A stretch of DNA of 64,000 nt from Trichobilharzia regenti (GCA_944472135.2 OX235270.1:140073632-140137631); one strand, 5' to 3'. Numbered from the stretch's first letter, positions 10,283 through 21,230 are shown. A program made the numbers and translations. The notes: generated from the sequence alone by a model not told the origin.

Positions 10283-11565
10283 TGTAAAAAAGAGTTGATT
10301 TAGAATGACAAGTGGAACAAGTGAAATAATACCGGGGACAGTTCAAAGTGAGAATAGTAATAGTAACAATTGACGTAATAAGGAAGAGACTACAAATTGA
10401 ATAGACAAAATGAAAAAATGAAAAATTGGTAGAGCTAAAATATGATTGAAGATTATCATACTTTAGCATAGAGGGATTAAGACCATGAAAACATGACTTA
10501 TCATCCTTACTCAAGAAATTACTTTACATGAGCTTGGAATTCAAACGTGACTTAGCTTCCGATATCATGAAACGAAGGATATCACAGTCATTGAAAAGAA
10601 CATTCCCTGATGCATCTCTGAGAATAGCCTTTACTAGTAGACCGTTACTGTTCAATAACCTGAAGGACAAGATCTCACTGTTGACCAACTCTATGTGCGT
10701 TTATCAATTCACCTGCTCGTGTGGAGCTAGGTATATCGGTCGTTCGACTCGAGTTTTGCCCAAGAGGGTGCAAGAACACTATCCTGCATGGCTACGAAAA
10801 GGTGGAAGTGGAGCAATAAGAAGCGTGATCATTGAACATCTGGTCGATAATGATCACCCTATCTCTATAGCCTCCGCCTTTAAAGTCATCTACAAGGCAA
10901 AGAGTAGTTTACCCAAATCCCTACGTACCCGACTCATCTGTATTGCTGAAGCTTTGGCTATCGAAACAGCAAAGCCAGATCTCTGTGTACAGAAAGAGGT
11001 TCGTTAACCCCTCCAACTCTCATGGTCTTAATCCCTCTATGCTAAAATATGATAATCTTCAATCATATTTTAGCTCTACCAATTTTGCATTTTTCATTTT
11101 GTCTAATCAATTTGTATACTCTTCCTTATTAAGTCAATTGTTATTATTACTATTCTCACTTTGAACTGTCCCCGGTATTATTTCACTTGTTCCACTTGGC
11201 ATTCTAAATCAACTCTTTTTTACAACGATAAATTCTATGCTATTAAATTTCACACAATATTACGTAACGTTTATATTTTATTCTATTTGTCTGCTAATCC
11301 TATGATTGCACACACTTTTTCAAGTTCTATCCATCCAAAGAAATACTCTATATATGACATTAATTTGTTTTACCACTTGACATTTACCTATGATTATAAT
11401 CACAAACATTTTAGTTTTAATTGCATTTCATAATACTACTACTACTATTTTTATTATTATTATTTTATGCATTCACACCTACAATTCAATTCCCTCACCG
11501 GATATAATTTCTTTATAAAACCTTATATATCCGATTGTACAGCTTGATGATAAATTCGTTGAAGA
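10283..11565 (+). mobile_element. PLE-A copy: GIY-YIG region flanked by inverted terminal sequence
   Basis: The 3' untranslated and terminal sequence follows the nuclease ORF (11011-11565, starting CTCTCATGGTCTTAATCCCT). The same sequence lies in inverted orientation upstream (10283-10487), so the copy is a 5'-truncated PLE with an inverted end joined to its truncation point. Arms match over about 200 bp with few differences. The coding part is at 10528-11007 and is nearly identical to the copy at 31.1-31.6 kb. Confidence 0.9.
10528..11007 (+). CDS. PLE-A RT C-terminus plus GIY-YIG endonuclease (truncated ORF)
   Basis: This 159-codon open frame encodes the end of the PLE reverse transcriptase/linker (residues 1-55, MSLEFKRDLASDIMKRRI) and a GIY-YIG nuclease. 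The nuclease starts at about residue 57 with CVYQFTCSCGARYIGRSTR, continues with the catalytic-region Arg and His (RVQEHYPAWL) and a conserved C-terminal CVQK block. In PLEs this domain nicks the DNA target for reverse transcription. The frame is open because the element is young, but the RT palm is missing, so it cannot be autonomous. The first Met is inside the original long ORF and is not a true start. Confidence 0.85.
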   Translation: MSLEFKRDLASDIMKRRISQSLKRTFPDASLRIAFTSRPLLFNNLKDKISLLTNSMCVYQFTCSCGARYIGRSTRVLPKRVQEHYPAWLRKGGSGAIRSVIIEHLVDNDHPISIASAFKVIYKAKSSLPKSLRTRLICIAEALAIETAKPDLCVQKEVR

Positions 11566-11689
11566 GAGTCTCTTCGCTGAATCACTTGTTTACAATGAGT
11601 ATTTTCCATAAGTTATCAAATGAGAATGTCGAAACTAGCAAGAATTGGAAAGGCATGGCAGACCTTCTTCACTTTTAAATCATCATTGG

Positions 11690-12205
11690 AAATCTTCCGT
11701 AGTCAACATAAAGAACAGCATGCTAAATTTTGACACCAATATTTTTGTCACTTCTTCGATATTGTTCAGAGACTTGTTTCGCGCGTCACCGAATGTATTT
11801 CCAGCAACCTGCTGCAGACGTTCATCAACAGCCGCCTTCACTGTCTTCATACGGAAGATCGTGTGACCAGCCAGGAAGAGTTAACAACAAGGAACTCTGG
11901 GAGGGAACCAAAGAGGAGCCAATTGCTCATTGAGTATTTTGTAGAAAATTGAGATGAATTGGACACACTGAGGATATTGTCTAAGGGGCATTGTATGCCA
12001 GCTTGGTCATTGCTGGAGTGAAACCAAAGTAGGAAAAGACGACTTTGGATTGAGTCCAAGTGTGACATGAAGAAGATCATATGAAGAGGAGATAAGGGTC
12101 TGTGGGCAATCACGGAACCAGCTGTAGAGTACTGTAGAGAAAGGGACAAAGTTCATATGTGCTGTTGACGCCCTATGCTTCATTCAGAACCCAAAGGAAT
12201 AATAT
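11690..12205 (+). mobile_element. RTE-clade LINE 3' end
   Basis: The forward frame reads DQPGRVNNKELWEGTKEEPI at about 11857-11930, matching the [16 protein letters not shown] block of the RTE. The remaining C-terminus and the 3' tail follow, ending near 12205 in CCAAAGGAATAATATTAT. The coding frame is shifted several times. Confidence 0.8.
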
Positions 12206-13045
12206 TATTTTGATGTGGTTTTGCTCTCGAGCTGGATGGTTAGTTTGCGAAGCTTTCATCACCCTACTGGGTGACATCTTCAGCGCATACTTCAATTTGA
12301 AGTGAGCTTTTAGGTTTCTCCACGAGTTTATTAATCATTCCCCCTGGTGACCTTGGACGTGATTGGTTGTTTATGTGTGTTTTCACACCTTCTAGGTTAC
12401 TTGTATTGGAATTCATTGTTTCTCTGACTTGAACTTTGACCCTTTGTGTGTGAAGTTTCTTTCTTATCGGTTGATAAATTTTGTCTATCTCGATGTGTCT
12501 ATTGATTGATGATTCACTGGAATACCAGGCTGGCTTCTGAAAAGTATTCTTGGTGTTCTTTCCTCTGTCTAATATTTGAACGTTGGTTGTCCCAGTCGAA
12601 TTGATGTAGTGAGGCGATATGAGTGAGGGAGTGGATGTCATGTCTTTTGACGGCTAGCTCATGTTCGTAGATACGAAGACGAAGGGGACGTCCACTTTGG
12701 CTGATGTAGTGTTTTTCGCAGTTGTTACAGGTTATTTTTTAGATGATGTTGGTTTTGTCTTCTTTCGCTGTTGAGTCTTTCGGCTGACATAGAATTGAGT
12801 GCAGCGACTTTGTTGGTTTGTGTACGACGTCAATTCCTAAAGGTTTGAAGAGTCTTGTAGTGATTTCTGAGATATCTTTTATATATGGTAGGGCAATTTT
12901 CTTTCTGCTTTACTTGGGGGCTTTTGCTTTGGTAGGTTGGCTTGGGGGTATATGTCTCTTGATGAAATTCCGTGGATATCCATTCTTTTGGAAGACGTCC
13001 ATGAGATACTTTTCTTCAATATTAACATAATAGCAATTTTCACTG
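12206..13045 (-). mobile_element. PLE-B1 3' half: linker, GIY-YIG domain and terminal repeat
   Basis: On the reverse strand, from 13030 downward, the frame resembles RYLMDAFQRNGYP, then KKIALPYIKDISEI, the HKPTKSLHSILCQ block, the GIY-YIG start (KTNIIYKITCNNCEKHYISQ-like), and finally a terminal repeat (12206-12310) with a hammerhead-like core at 12245-12287. One 125-codon open stretch (12264-12641) covers the post-nuclease tail. The RT palm is absent and stops are present. Confidence 0.85.
12245..12287 (-). ncRNA. hammerhead-like ribozyme, best PLE-B1 copy
   Basis: Reverse strand: UGCG (stem I 5'), CUGAAGA core, UG, then stem II UCACCC-AGUA-GGGUGA with six perfect pairs, U, GAAA core, GCUU, and CGCA (stem I 3'). 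Both conserved cores match hammerhead consensus (CUGANGA and GAAA), and cleavage would fall after GCUU. Weak points are the very short stem III and unpaired bases next to stem II. Inferred by eye from one sequence and its relatives at 1968 and 24229. Confidence 0.5.
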
Positions 13046-13119
13046 ATTCTAGATGTCACCGGAAATCACCTCATTTAATAGCCTTTTTTAATAGGTGGTA
13101 ATATCTAAGGGTCATATGA

Positions 13120-13870
13120 AAAAGAGAAGACGTTCAGCGAACAGACTTTTTTCGCTGGCGAATTCTTTCACATAGCTGTACAATCGCATTTATATATAAT
13201 TATATGTATGTGTGTACATGAGGTTTGTCAAGTTTAGACAATTGATCAGGTAATACAAAAATGATCTAATATAGAAACAAGGTTAATTAGACAGGAACTA
13301 AAGTAAGATTGAGTTAGTAAGTTAGGTGACGTAATATAACTGACTAAAATGTTTCAACTTAAGTCAGGATAGCAACAGAGGTAATTACATATGGAGACTT
13401 AGTAGAAGTGGGGTAGAGAATAATGCCATTTAAATTACAACTGAAATTGAGCAATTAAATTGGATGACGTAACATAAATGACTAGAAATTGAGCGTTGGT
13501 CAAGTCAGTAACAGTGGTAGTGAAGTGTAGAAATCAAATCGGGTAGGGGGTAGAGAACAGGAAAGTTGAAAATGTAAAATATTACAATTTAGAAGACAAA
13601 ATAATACTAGTGAAGACTCAGACAAATAAAACGATTAGGTAGAATTTACTTGTCGGGTTATAAGATAGATTACGTCCATTTCAAGTGTAGTGATTGAACG
13701 AACTTCTTCTATATGCAGATTTCACGGCTTAGCAAGCGAATCACCATTGCTTCTGCAGTTTGAAGAAGTTTGATTAGTACACCTTTGGGAAGACTACTTC
13801 TTACTCTATAGTCGACTTTTAAGTTTGTTTGTGGTGTAAAGGTACCTGGGAATCTTTGCATACGGTAACT
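13120..13870 (-). mobile_element. PLE-A fragment, nuclease C-terminus and terminal region
   Basis: The reverse strand near 13690-13860 reads LKVDYRVRSSLPKGVL, then LLQTAEAMVI and KKFVQ, the worn PLE-A nuclease tail. The terminal region follows down to about 13120, with the TTTTTTCGCTGGCGAATTC block that recurs (in better form) at 41204-41246 and 30000-30050. Confidence 0.75.
13310..13565. repeat. Degenerate two-unit tandem duplication, about 130-140 bp each
   Basis: The unit starting GGTGACGTAATATAACTGAC (about 13325) is repeated as GGATGACGTAACATAAATGA (about 13462). Shared downstream blocks are AAGTCAG, AACAG.GGTA and GGGTAGAGAA. It lies inside the PLE-A terminal region. A single related GATGACGTAATATAA occurs at 1548. 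Confidence 0.5.
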
Positions 13871-14117
13871 TCGATATTACACTGCGTAGTTTCATAATGT
13901 GTTATTTTAAGATCAATAACTTCTGTCGCTACCAAATTTAAATTTTTGTAAGTGTCGTTGAGGCAATTCATCGTTTGACTAACGGTATGAAAAGTCTAAA
14001 CATTCAAGAAATAAGTGAATGCCGAAAAGCATTTAATTTCACCATTGCTTTAGTCTGGGTGGTAGTGAATTCTCGGCATCCTAAATACTTCATATCCCAC
14101 TTCATGTTGTAAAATCA

Positions 14118-14960
14118 TTTCAAAAGTGAACGTTTTGATTGCAGTAGATTGGATAATGCGACAGACAACGGGCAATGAGGAAACAGGCATAAAATTGACC
14201 CTAACGAAAAACTTGAAGGATCTGGACTTCGCCGATGATATATATCTGATTTGCCACAAACTGGAGGATGTGCAAGTGAAAAGCAACAAGCTGACAGAAC
14301 AAGCACCCACAGAAGATAGGACTTCAAGTGAACATAGATAAAACAGAGGCGATGAAGATTCCTGGCCATCACCAACACAAACAACAACAACAGACAACAA
14401 TCAGCCAGGATAAATGGGAGGATCCTGAAAGAAACAACCTCCATTACCTACCCACCTACCAGGGAAGCATCGTTTCAACTACAGGCGGACGGAACTGACG
14501 AGGATATCAAAGCTAGAATCGGAAAAGCAAGACAAGCTTTCATTAATCTTAAGTCTGTATGGAGGTCAACAGCACTCAGCGTCAAAATAAGATCCGGAAG
14601 TTCAACTCCAGTGTGAAGCCAGTCAGTGCTACTTCACGGATCAGAGACTTGCACTGCGCATCATAAAGAGCATCTCAAGCAAACTTCAAACCTTCATTAA
14701 CAGCAGTCTTCGCTGAACACTCAAGATCAGATGACCAGAAAAGATCAGTAACAAAGATCTCTGGGAGCGAACCAATCAGGAACCGATTGTGAAACAAATA
14801 TGCAGGAAGAAGTGGAGATGGATTGGCCATACTCTGGGGAAACCATCAAGTGACATCACTAGACAAGCCATTGCTTGAGTGGAACCCAATTGTTCGTCAG
14901 TGCAAGGGTGACTTGGAGGAGGTCATGTGAGGTGGAGATGAAAGCATGTGGGCAGACCTG
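14118..14960 (+). mobile_element. RTE-clade LINE fragment including the second RT half
   Basis: The forward frame from 14126 reads NVLIAVDWIMRQTTGNEE and then LDFADDIYLICHKLEDVQ. This is the RT palm with FADD, followed by the SNKLTEQA block, a frameshift near 14340, and the remaining C-terminus (ITSYLG/STALSVK-like and [20 protein letters not shown] blocks). It joins directly to the PLE-C fragment at about 14962. Broken by frameshifts. Confidence 0.85.
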
Positions 14961-14961
14961 G

Positions 14962-15735
14962 AGCGGGGTGAAAAAGTTGGCAGAATTTTCCAGATATTTA
15001 GGTGGATAGGTGTTGAATCATTCCTATTACACCTACTTGCAGTTGATTCGATAAACAAAGCTCCTGTTATCAATCTCTCCATCCACCCTGTGACATTAGA
15101 TTTTAAAACTGTCATCTTGTCACATCCATGCTATTCTATGGTTGTGTGTGATTGCATGTTGTGATTGGTATAGCTGAACTATTCTTTAGATTTCTTAGTT
15201 TATTTGGGTTAACTAATCTAGATTTTTCTAGGTTCTACTAGTTTGACACATGTATTTGACATGACAATCATTCCAGCAGAGTATTAGGTAAACTAAATTG
15301 TTTTGTTTTAAAGGCTCCACATGACTGATCCTTTAACCGACAAAGCTTGTTTCCAATTGAGTTTGTGGTTGGTTTGAATATCAGCCACTTTTATTCCTGC
15401 CTTGTTAAGAATTCTGCGTAATGCTTCCGAGGTTCCTTCGTTGTATGGAATTAGTACTGATGATTTAGACTCCTTATTGTTGGTGTCGTTATTAATATTA
15501 TTATTGTTGTTACTATTATTTTTGTCATTATTATTATTATCACTATCGCCACTATCATTATTTATTTTATTCTTACATTTCCTTACATATTTCCTGACTA
15601 ATTTATCCGGGTAATTATTAAGTTTCAAGGCTTCTCTTATGTGTATCACTTCCTGTCTTATATTCTTCTTGTTACTACTTAGTTTTTGTGCTCTGTCACT
15701 TAAACATTTCCCCAATCCTATCCTTACTGACATAG
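14962..15735 (-). mobile_element. PLE-C fragment: linker with Asn tract and GIY-YIG remains
   Basis: The reverse frame 15308-15733 (141 codons) encodes RIGLGKCLSDRAQKLSSNKK, then a low-complexity Asn/Asp/Lys tract (about residues 55-85, from GAT/AAT repeats), then SVLIPYNEGTSEALRRILNK. This is the linker between RT and nuclease in PLE-C. The decayed nuclease region extends to about 14962. The RT palm is missing. Confidence 0.85.
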
Positions 15736-16044
15736 GATGGGATGAACTTAGCTTTTATCAATCATAATCAAAAAGTACATGATTTAATTCATCTATTTCA
15801 CAAAGCAGAAACGTATCACAGAGATTAAGCTGAGCGCGTTAGAAGGTTACTTGTCGTTGGATATATGTACCAATAGGATAAATGCAGTTGGGCATCAAGT
15901 ATCTGTAACGAATAATGTCCAGCTGCCATGTGAATATTTGTCTGTATATATATATACGCATATTGTTTGTTGTTTAGAGAACATTTAAATTCATTTGTGG
16001 AAATCACATTAATAATGTTTCAGAGGTTAAAAGATGTATAAGTG
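15736..16044. other. No gene seen
   Basis: AT-rich DNA with a (TA)n-like run near 15940-15960. Nothing recognised. Confidence 0.4.
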
Positions 16045-16255
16045 CGCAAGAGTTGACTCTCGTGGGCCAGGTGGTCTAGTGGATAACGCTTTGGCATCTG
16101 AAACGATGGGTACCAGGTTAGAGTGTTAGTGGAAACACCATTACTCATTGAGAATACAGGTACATCAAGATGATGAGTCTTAAATATGACGAAATGCTCA
16201 TCCTGGATTCCACTGCTAGTCACCGTCCACCAAAATTGCGTCAAAACAGGTTGAT
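16045..16255 (+). mobile_element. SINE-4 (Sm-alpha-like) copy
   Basis: The tRNA-like head contains box A TGGTCTAGTGG inside TGGTCTAGTGGATAACGC. The box-B region is worn (GGTTAGAGTGT). The body ends with a hammerhead-type segment (16160-16212) and CCACTGCTAGTCACCGTCCA. Head plus hammerhead is the organisation of the schistosome Sm-alpha retroposon family (family knowledge). Confidence 0.85.
16160..16212 (+). ncRNA. degenerate Sm-alpha-type hammerhead
   Basis: GTACATC..AAG can still pair with CTGGATTC as stem I. The core box reads AUGAUGA instead of CUGAUGA (first core C lost). Stem II and the CGAAA box remain, and the cleavage triplet is AUC. The lost core C predicts an inactive ribozyme. Confidence 0.75.
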
Positions 16256-16519
16256 GAATAATTTTTTATCTGTTTGCTTCATTAGAGTTTGCTGCCAATA
16301 TGTGGGTTAATTTTATCCCTCTTGTCCTATTTATCGTATTCGAAAGTGGACAAAATATGCAAGACTTCTAAGGTCGACCTTTTCTTAATACTTCAACACT
16401 TTCGAACTCTAACTTACATCCACCCTCTATACTATGCATTGCTATAGCTGATCTGTTTTCGAGACTTTAAGTCTAGGAGGACGTTTGGTGTGCACTCTAC
16501 GTTCATTTATTCTGACCAC
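16256..16519. other. No gene seen
   Basis: Non-coding, no repeat recognised. Confidence 0.35.
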
Positions 16520-16880
16520 TTATCGTGTAATGTATTTGCAAAACACATTTCGAATAATTTGATCGATCACACACGAACTTGACGTAGGAATATATATGAA
16601 ATTAATAAAGAGTTAATAGGTGAGAAAATAGACCTATGTCATACTAAAAGGATATATTTAAGGTGCGAATAACGATGAAGATAACTCAACCAAATACCAG
16701 AGGTAATAGTACATCTACCCTGGCTAGTGTACAAACAAATTTTACCAAGGAAAGCTTAATGTGATGACGAATTGTTGCCTTGATCGCATGAAGGTGGTTT
16801 AAACTTCCTAATTTCTGTAGCTGCCACAAACTTTAGAATACGCCTCAAACACGTTTGATAGGCAGGTTTGAACGAAGATT
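16520..16880 (-). mobile_element. PLE-E terminal region, second copy of the 20.3 kb sequence
   Basis: About 350 bp aligns with 20303-20660. Shared blocks include TAGGAATATATATGAAA, AGAGGTAATAGTACATCT and TTTACCAAGGAA. At 20.3 kb this block is contiguous with PLE-E nuclease sequence, so here it is a 3' end remnant. It lies just upstream of the PLE-C copy. Confidence 0.7.
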
Positions 16881-17728
16881 AAATACCAGATTATCTTTGA
16901 CACTGACCAAAGCTTCAGAGAGCCTGAAATATATACATAAAACAAGTACCTTTTGATATAAGCACAAAACTTGGGCAATGTGGTAGAGTATAACTCTATT
17001 ATGGATAAGATTTTATTTTGATAAATCACACAGTGGTGTTATACATTAATATTAACTGATGACCACGTTTCGAGCACAAATTATTACTGCTCATAATCAT
17101 ATCAAGTTACTCACGCATCTTTTTCCCTTCATTTATATACATGTATGGAAGTGCTTAGATATTTGAATAAAAATTAATATGAGATAATGCCCATTCAGAA
17201 ATAATAATATGAGTGTTATTGATCAATTACAATCCTATGGGAAATAAGACGTTTTTTTTTCATAGTCATAATAAGTAACTTGTTAGAATGTTGCGATGTA
17301 CTTGAATTGAAATAGAATTTTTGATTATTTATTATCCTTCTCTGATTTGACTGACTGGTGGTAACAATATCTTCCATATTTCTGGTATTTGTGTTAAGTG
17401 ACTTCTTTTGCATGTAATGGGTGTAGACTCAATGAACCAGCCAGGATTCAGTAATCAACCTCTCTCTCCACCTACTTAGATTACTTCTTAGAATCTTAAC
17501 CCTCTCTCACCCTATTGTGTAGTTGTGTGTTAATGCATGAATTGCAATTGCTGGGCTTTTTTCTAAATTACTTATCTTCTCTGGGTCAGCCATTCTTACT
17601 TTAGCTAAATTCTTATTTTCCGACAATCTGACTATCCCCAACCTACTAGTTTGACTGACCTATGTAGTTGACATAACTCACAGTCACTGCAGGATATTTT
17701 GTAGTTTATATTATTTTGTCTAATTGGA

Positions 17729-18840
17729 TCAATCGACAGGGTCCTTTAACCTACACAGCTTGTCCCTGAGTGGCTTTGTAGGTTTAAATGCCACTATAAT
17801 TGCTGTTTTATTAAGAAACCTACGTAGGGTCTCAGATGTCCCCTCTCTCCTTATATGGTATAACAGTAGATGACTTATATTCTGTCTTATTAATGTTATC
17901 ATCACTAGTTTCACAATTATTTTCACTTTGCTTCTTGGCCTTTTCTGATCTACCTAATGCATTTTATAAAGTAGTTATTTGATACCAACGCTTCTTCTAT
18001 CTGTTTTATTCCATCATTTAGGCTTTTTGTTGTACTACTTAGTGCTGTTGTTCGGTTTTTTAGCGGATGAGACGAATTAAAGTCTAAATATCTATTAGCA
18101 GAATGCGTTGCTTTTTTATAAATGCTCGTGTGTAGTTTACCTTCTTCTATTCGTTTTATTTTACACTCTAACATCACAGCTAATTTTCCTTGTTCATTTT
18201 CCGACTCAAATGTGACTTGTGACTTTATATATGTCAAGAAACTAGAGATATGTCCTGTTTTTAACACTGTGAAAGTGTCATTCACATATCTTCACCATAT
18301 TTTTGGAGTAGGATTAGACGTATTAAGATCACTATTTTCACAGCTGTCCGTAAACATATGTGCTACGATTGGGGATATTGGTGGTCCCACTGCTACACCT
18401 TCAGTTTATCTATATATAATACCTTGGAATTTAAAGTTGATAGATGTGAAGCATAGCTGAATTCCTAAAATAATTTCTCCGATGGGCAGCCTTGTTCTAT
18501 GACTGAGTTGAGGATAAGCAGTTAGTCCTTTTTTAACTGCTTCTAAGACCATATTGACTGGTACATTAGTATAAAGACTAACCATTGTTTCATCATTCTC
18601 TAGTTGAATTTCATTTAGTTTATTTTTCATCTCATATGAATTAGTTAGTCTAGAGATTGAACGATTTCTAATGGGGCATAACATTAGAGCTACGTGTTTT
18701 GATAATTCATAAGTAGAGGTATTTCTGAAATCTACTACTGGTCGTATGTATGTATTTTTAATATGTGCGTCGGTGGCAAAGTGGTCAGAACTGTCGCCGA
18801 CCATGCACATGGTCCGGGGTTCTATCCCCCGCCAACGCAC
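17729..18840 (-). pseudogene. PLE-C reverse transcriptase palm and linker, inactivated
   Basis: Read on the reverse strand: STYELSKHVALMLCPIRNRS, then the VSLYTNVP box, IGEIILGIQLCFTSINFKF, the GVAVGPPISPIVAHM box (normally GTPISPxxADI), then the catalytic box as YVNDTF instead of YVDDTF at about 18270-18290. TSIYKKATHSANRYLDF and the KSLNDGIKQIEEAL region follow. Loss of the first catalytic Asp plus a stop just before the box indicate a dead enzyme. The order and boxes are those of Penelope-type RTs. Confidence 0.85.
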
Positions 18841-18955
18841 ACCCGATATCTATGGTCGGCCTGCAAAATTTGGGCTACCGATATCCATGCTGAAAATTCC
18901 ACACTTGTACTGAAAATACGGTGTGGCATCAAGCTGTAATGAAAATAAAAAAATG
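18765..18955 (+). mobile_element. SINE-1 copy inserted in the PLE-C RT
   Basis: The head starts GTGCGTCGGTGGCAAAGTGG, box B is GGTTCTATCCC, and the body ends GGCATCAAGCTGTAATGAAA with an A-rich tail. PLE-C coding frames resume on both sides. TTTTTAATAT before and AAATTAATAG after may hold the duplicated target. Confidence 0.9.
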
Positions 18956-19041
18956 AAATTAATAGTACCATACATTCTACCAGCATTATTAGTTTTAGGC
19001 ATTATATTAAACCCTTTTGACTCACCCAGTGATGGCTTCAT

Positions 19042-19710
19042 TCAGCGTATTAGTTCTGCTGTAGATTTCTTAGCCTTATTCATTATTGTGTCTAAAGGCT
19101 TCTGAATTTCTTCATATGGACCCGTTTGAATATGTTCAGTAACTTTTTTGATATAGTCAGATTTATTCAAAACTACTGTGGTGTTTCTTTTGTCAGCTTT
19201 TGCGATGACAATATTTTTATCCTGTTTTAGATTAATTAAAGCTTCTCTTTCCGATTTTGTTAAGTTTGATTTTGGCTTGTTTTGATTTTTCAGGGTTAAT
19301 GCATATTGTGTTCGAACCTCTTCTGCTGTTGTCTTATCTATTGAACCTAGTGCTACTTCTATGTTAGGAATGACATCCTCTGGTTTTAATTGATTAACTG
19401 TTGCATTGAAATTTAGTCCTTTCTCAAGTACTTTTATCTCACTACAGCTTAGTTCCCTTGATGAGAGATTGATCACCCATTTAGTTCGGTAACTAGAGGA
19501 TGAAACGTTGACATCGATTTCATTTGTTGTGTTCTTTTCTTCCATTACTTCGTCGAATTTTTTGATTTGTGTGATTTTTGAGTTTCTTAATGCTGATTCT
19601 CTAGCTTTCTTGGATGTTTCAACAACAATTACATAATCTTTGTCATTGACCATATACTTGACTTTGTGTTTGAGTTTTTCGATTTCATTTCGTATATTAT
19701 TTAGTTTCAC
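19042..19710 (-). CDS. PLE-C N-terminal ORF segment (222 codons)
   Basis: This is the longest uninterrupted piece of PLE-C coding sequence upstream of the RT palm. It contains a Lys/Glu-rich start likely to be coiled coil (residues 1-60), the NLSSRELSCSEIKVLEKGLNF block (about 80-100) and the ADKRNTTVVLNKSDYIKKV block (about 173-192). The last two are the conserved N-terminal motifs that precede the first RT box in Penelope-type proteins. The Met start is probably internal, because PLE similarity should extend upstream. It is not functional alone, since the downstream palm is broken. Confidence 0.8.
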   Translation of the reverse strand: MKLNNIRNEIEKLKHKVKYMVNDKDYVIVVETSKKARESALRNSKITQIKKFDEVMEEKNTTNEIDVNVSSSSYRTKWVINLSSRELSCSEIKVLEKGLNFNATVNQLKPEDVIPNIEVALGSIDKTTAEEVRTQYALTLKNQNKPKSNLTKSEREALINLKQDKNIVIAKADKRNTTVVLNKSDYIKKVTEHIQTGPYEEIQKPLDTIMNKAKKSTAELIR

Positions 19711-20089
19711 AGTAATTTCATGTAGTTCTTCTCTTATACATAATCTACTGACATGTCCGGCTGCTGATGTGATTTTTTTTTGACGTAATTGGAGTACGTC
19801 AGTTAATATTACTGTGTTACACTGTGTGACTTATCAAAATAAAATCTTATCCATAATGAAGTACCTTTTGAAGCTGTCCACTAGTGTCTTTCCCATTTGG
19901 AACGGATTTTATCGACCATCTAATAGATTTCATTAAATTTGTGCGCTTTCTGACTACACTTTTCAATGATTAGTCAAATCCGAGTAATTCTTCTGAAGAA
20001 ACTGTGACTTACACCGCGAAACGATTAGGAAAACCACGTTCAAATCTTTTTCCTCGGAAACATTGGGATTATTTTAAGTAAGTATTCAT

Positions 20090-20230
20090 AAGTATTCAGT
20101 CTAACCCCGCGCTGGGTAATTGTGGAGGCAGCTGAATAGGACTTCAGAAAATAGGACAAAGTGGAGATGGGCTGTTGAAGCCATTCGTTCCACTCAGAAC
20201 CCAAGAGAAAAATTAAAGTATAATAATAAA
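20090..20230 (+). mobile_element. RTE-clade LINE 3' tail remnant
   Basis: The piece ending TTGAAGCCATTCGTTCCACT..CAGAACCCAAGAGAA plus an AATAATAA tail matches the extreme 3' end of the RTE copies. The coding part is essentially lost. Confidence 0.6.
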
Positions 20231-20302
20231 CTACATTTTTAAAACAATTAGTTCCTTTTATCGATTTAGGTAAAGCAGTAAGAAGACGCAATTTGTCTGA
20301 AT

Positions 20303-21230
20303 CGTGTAATGTATTTGCGCAACACACATTTCGAACAATCTGATCACACTCCACGGACTTGTTATAGGAATATATATGAAACTGCTAAAGAGTTAAAAGG
20401 TGAGAAAATAGACTTAGGTCAAGTTAAAAGGACATATTCAAGGTCAAAATAACAATGAAGACCACTAAACCAAATAGCAGAGGTAATAGTACATCTCCTA
20501 TGGTATCAAAACAAAATTTACCAAGGAAGGTTTAGTGTGATAACGATTTGTCGTCTTGATAGCATAAAGATGGTATAAACTTTCTAATTGCCAGCTAGGG
20601 CTTTCACAAACTTTAGGATACTCCCCAAGCACGTTATATAGATAGGTTTAAAAGATCTGTTAACGTCAAATTTATGTCGTGTCTCTATAATATGTTTCGC
20701 AATAGAGGAGATAAGTCTCCTGTTTTCACCATTAATGGGTTCTGAAGATTCCATTTGTTATTGGAGTTTAGGAATATGCTCTGAAGCCCTTAATTATAGA
20801 GATCGATGAGTCCTCCCTATGCATAGGTGTCCATACGTGCATTCAAACTGGTAAATACAGTGAGGTGTGACATCATTTTTCTCATGTTCAAAGAGTTAGG
20901 TTAAGGTTATCAAGCTGCAATTATCATCCCTATAGGGTAGCTTGATGTGCACATCTCTCTTAGGAGCGAGTTGTAGAGTGAGTCTTGGTGTTCTGACCAC
21001 ATTATATCTTCTGATGAACTTGTCTAGATAATTGTTATCAACGAGAGCTTTTTGTTAACTTTCATTCTTCTTCATCAAGTGTGTCTTCCTTCAGTGCATA
21101 TTCGTTGGTTTCTACTGAAGAGGCATCTTACTAAGGCTCTTTAGTACCGAACAGGGCAGAAACTGTGGTAATTAAGATACTGTCCTGTTCAGGTAGGTTT
21201 TCTATAAATAGATCTTTTTATTGACCCATC
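20303..21230 (-). mobile_element. PLE-E copy: linker, GIY-YIG domain and terminal region
   Basis: The reverse strand reads NNYLDKFIRRYNVVRTPRLT and HIKLPYRDDNCS (linker), then PHCIYQFECTYGHLCIGRTH at about 20810-20880. This is a GIY-YIG start with the Cys/His spacing of PLE nucleases. A worn FKPIYITCLGS-like tail and the terminal region (20303-20640) follow; the latter is shared with 16520-16880. No RT palm. Confidence 0.75.

Larger units (their letters stand above)
16970..19862 (-). mobile_element. Longest PLE-C copy, nearly full length, with terminal repeats at both ends
   Basis: On the reverse strand the element runs from a partial terminal repeat (19800-19862) through the N-terminal region (19042-19710), the RT palm (about 18190-18760), linker (17730-17990) and GIY-YIG region (about 17430-17720). 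It ends in a terminal repeat (16970-17115) that is inverted relative to the first. A SINE-1 copy (18765-18955) interrupts the RT. Stops and shifts occur throughout the palm. This copy gives the best domain order for PLE-C in the window. Confidence 0.85.

Noticed and set aside
14126..14341. Short ORF with DFADDIYLICHK as a possible separate gene
   Set aside because: It is the RT palm remnant of an RTE LINE, contiguous with the rest of that fragment.
15402..15614. Leu/Ser-rich forward ORF that could be read as a membrane protein
   Set aside because: Antisense shadow of the Asn-rich PLE-C linker.
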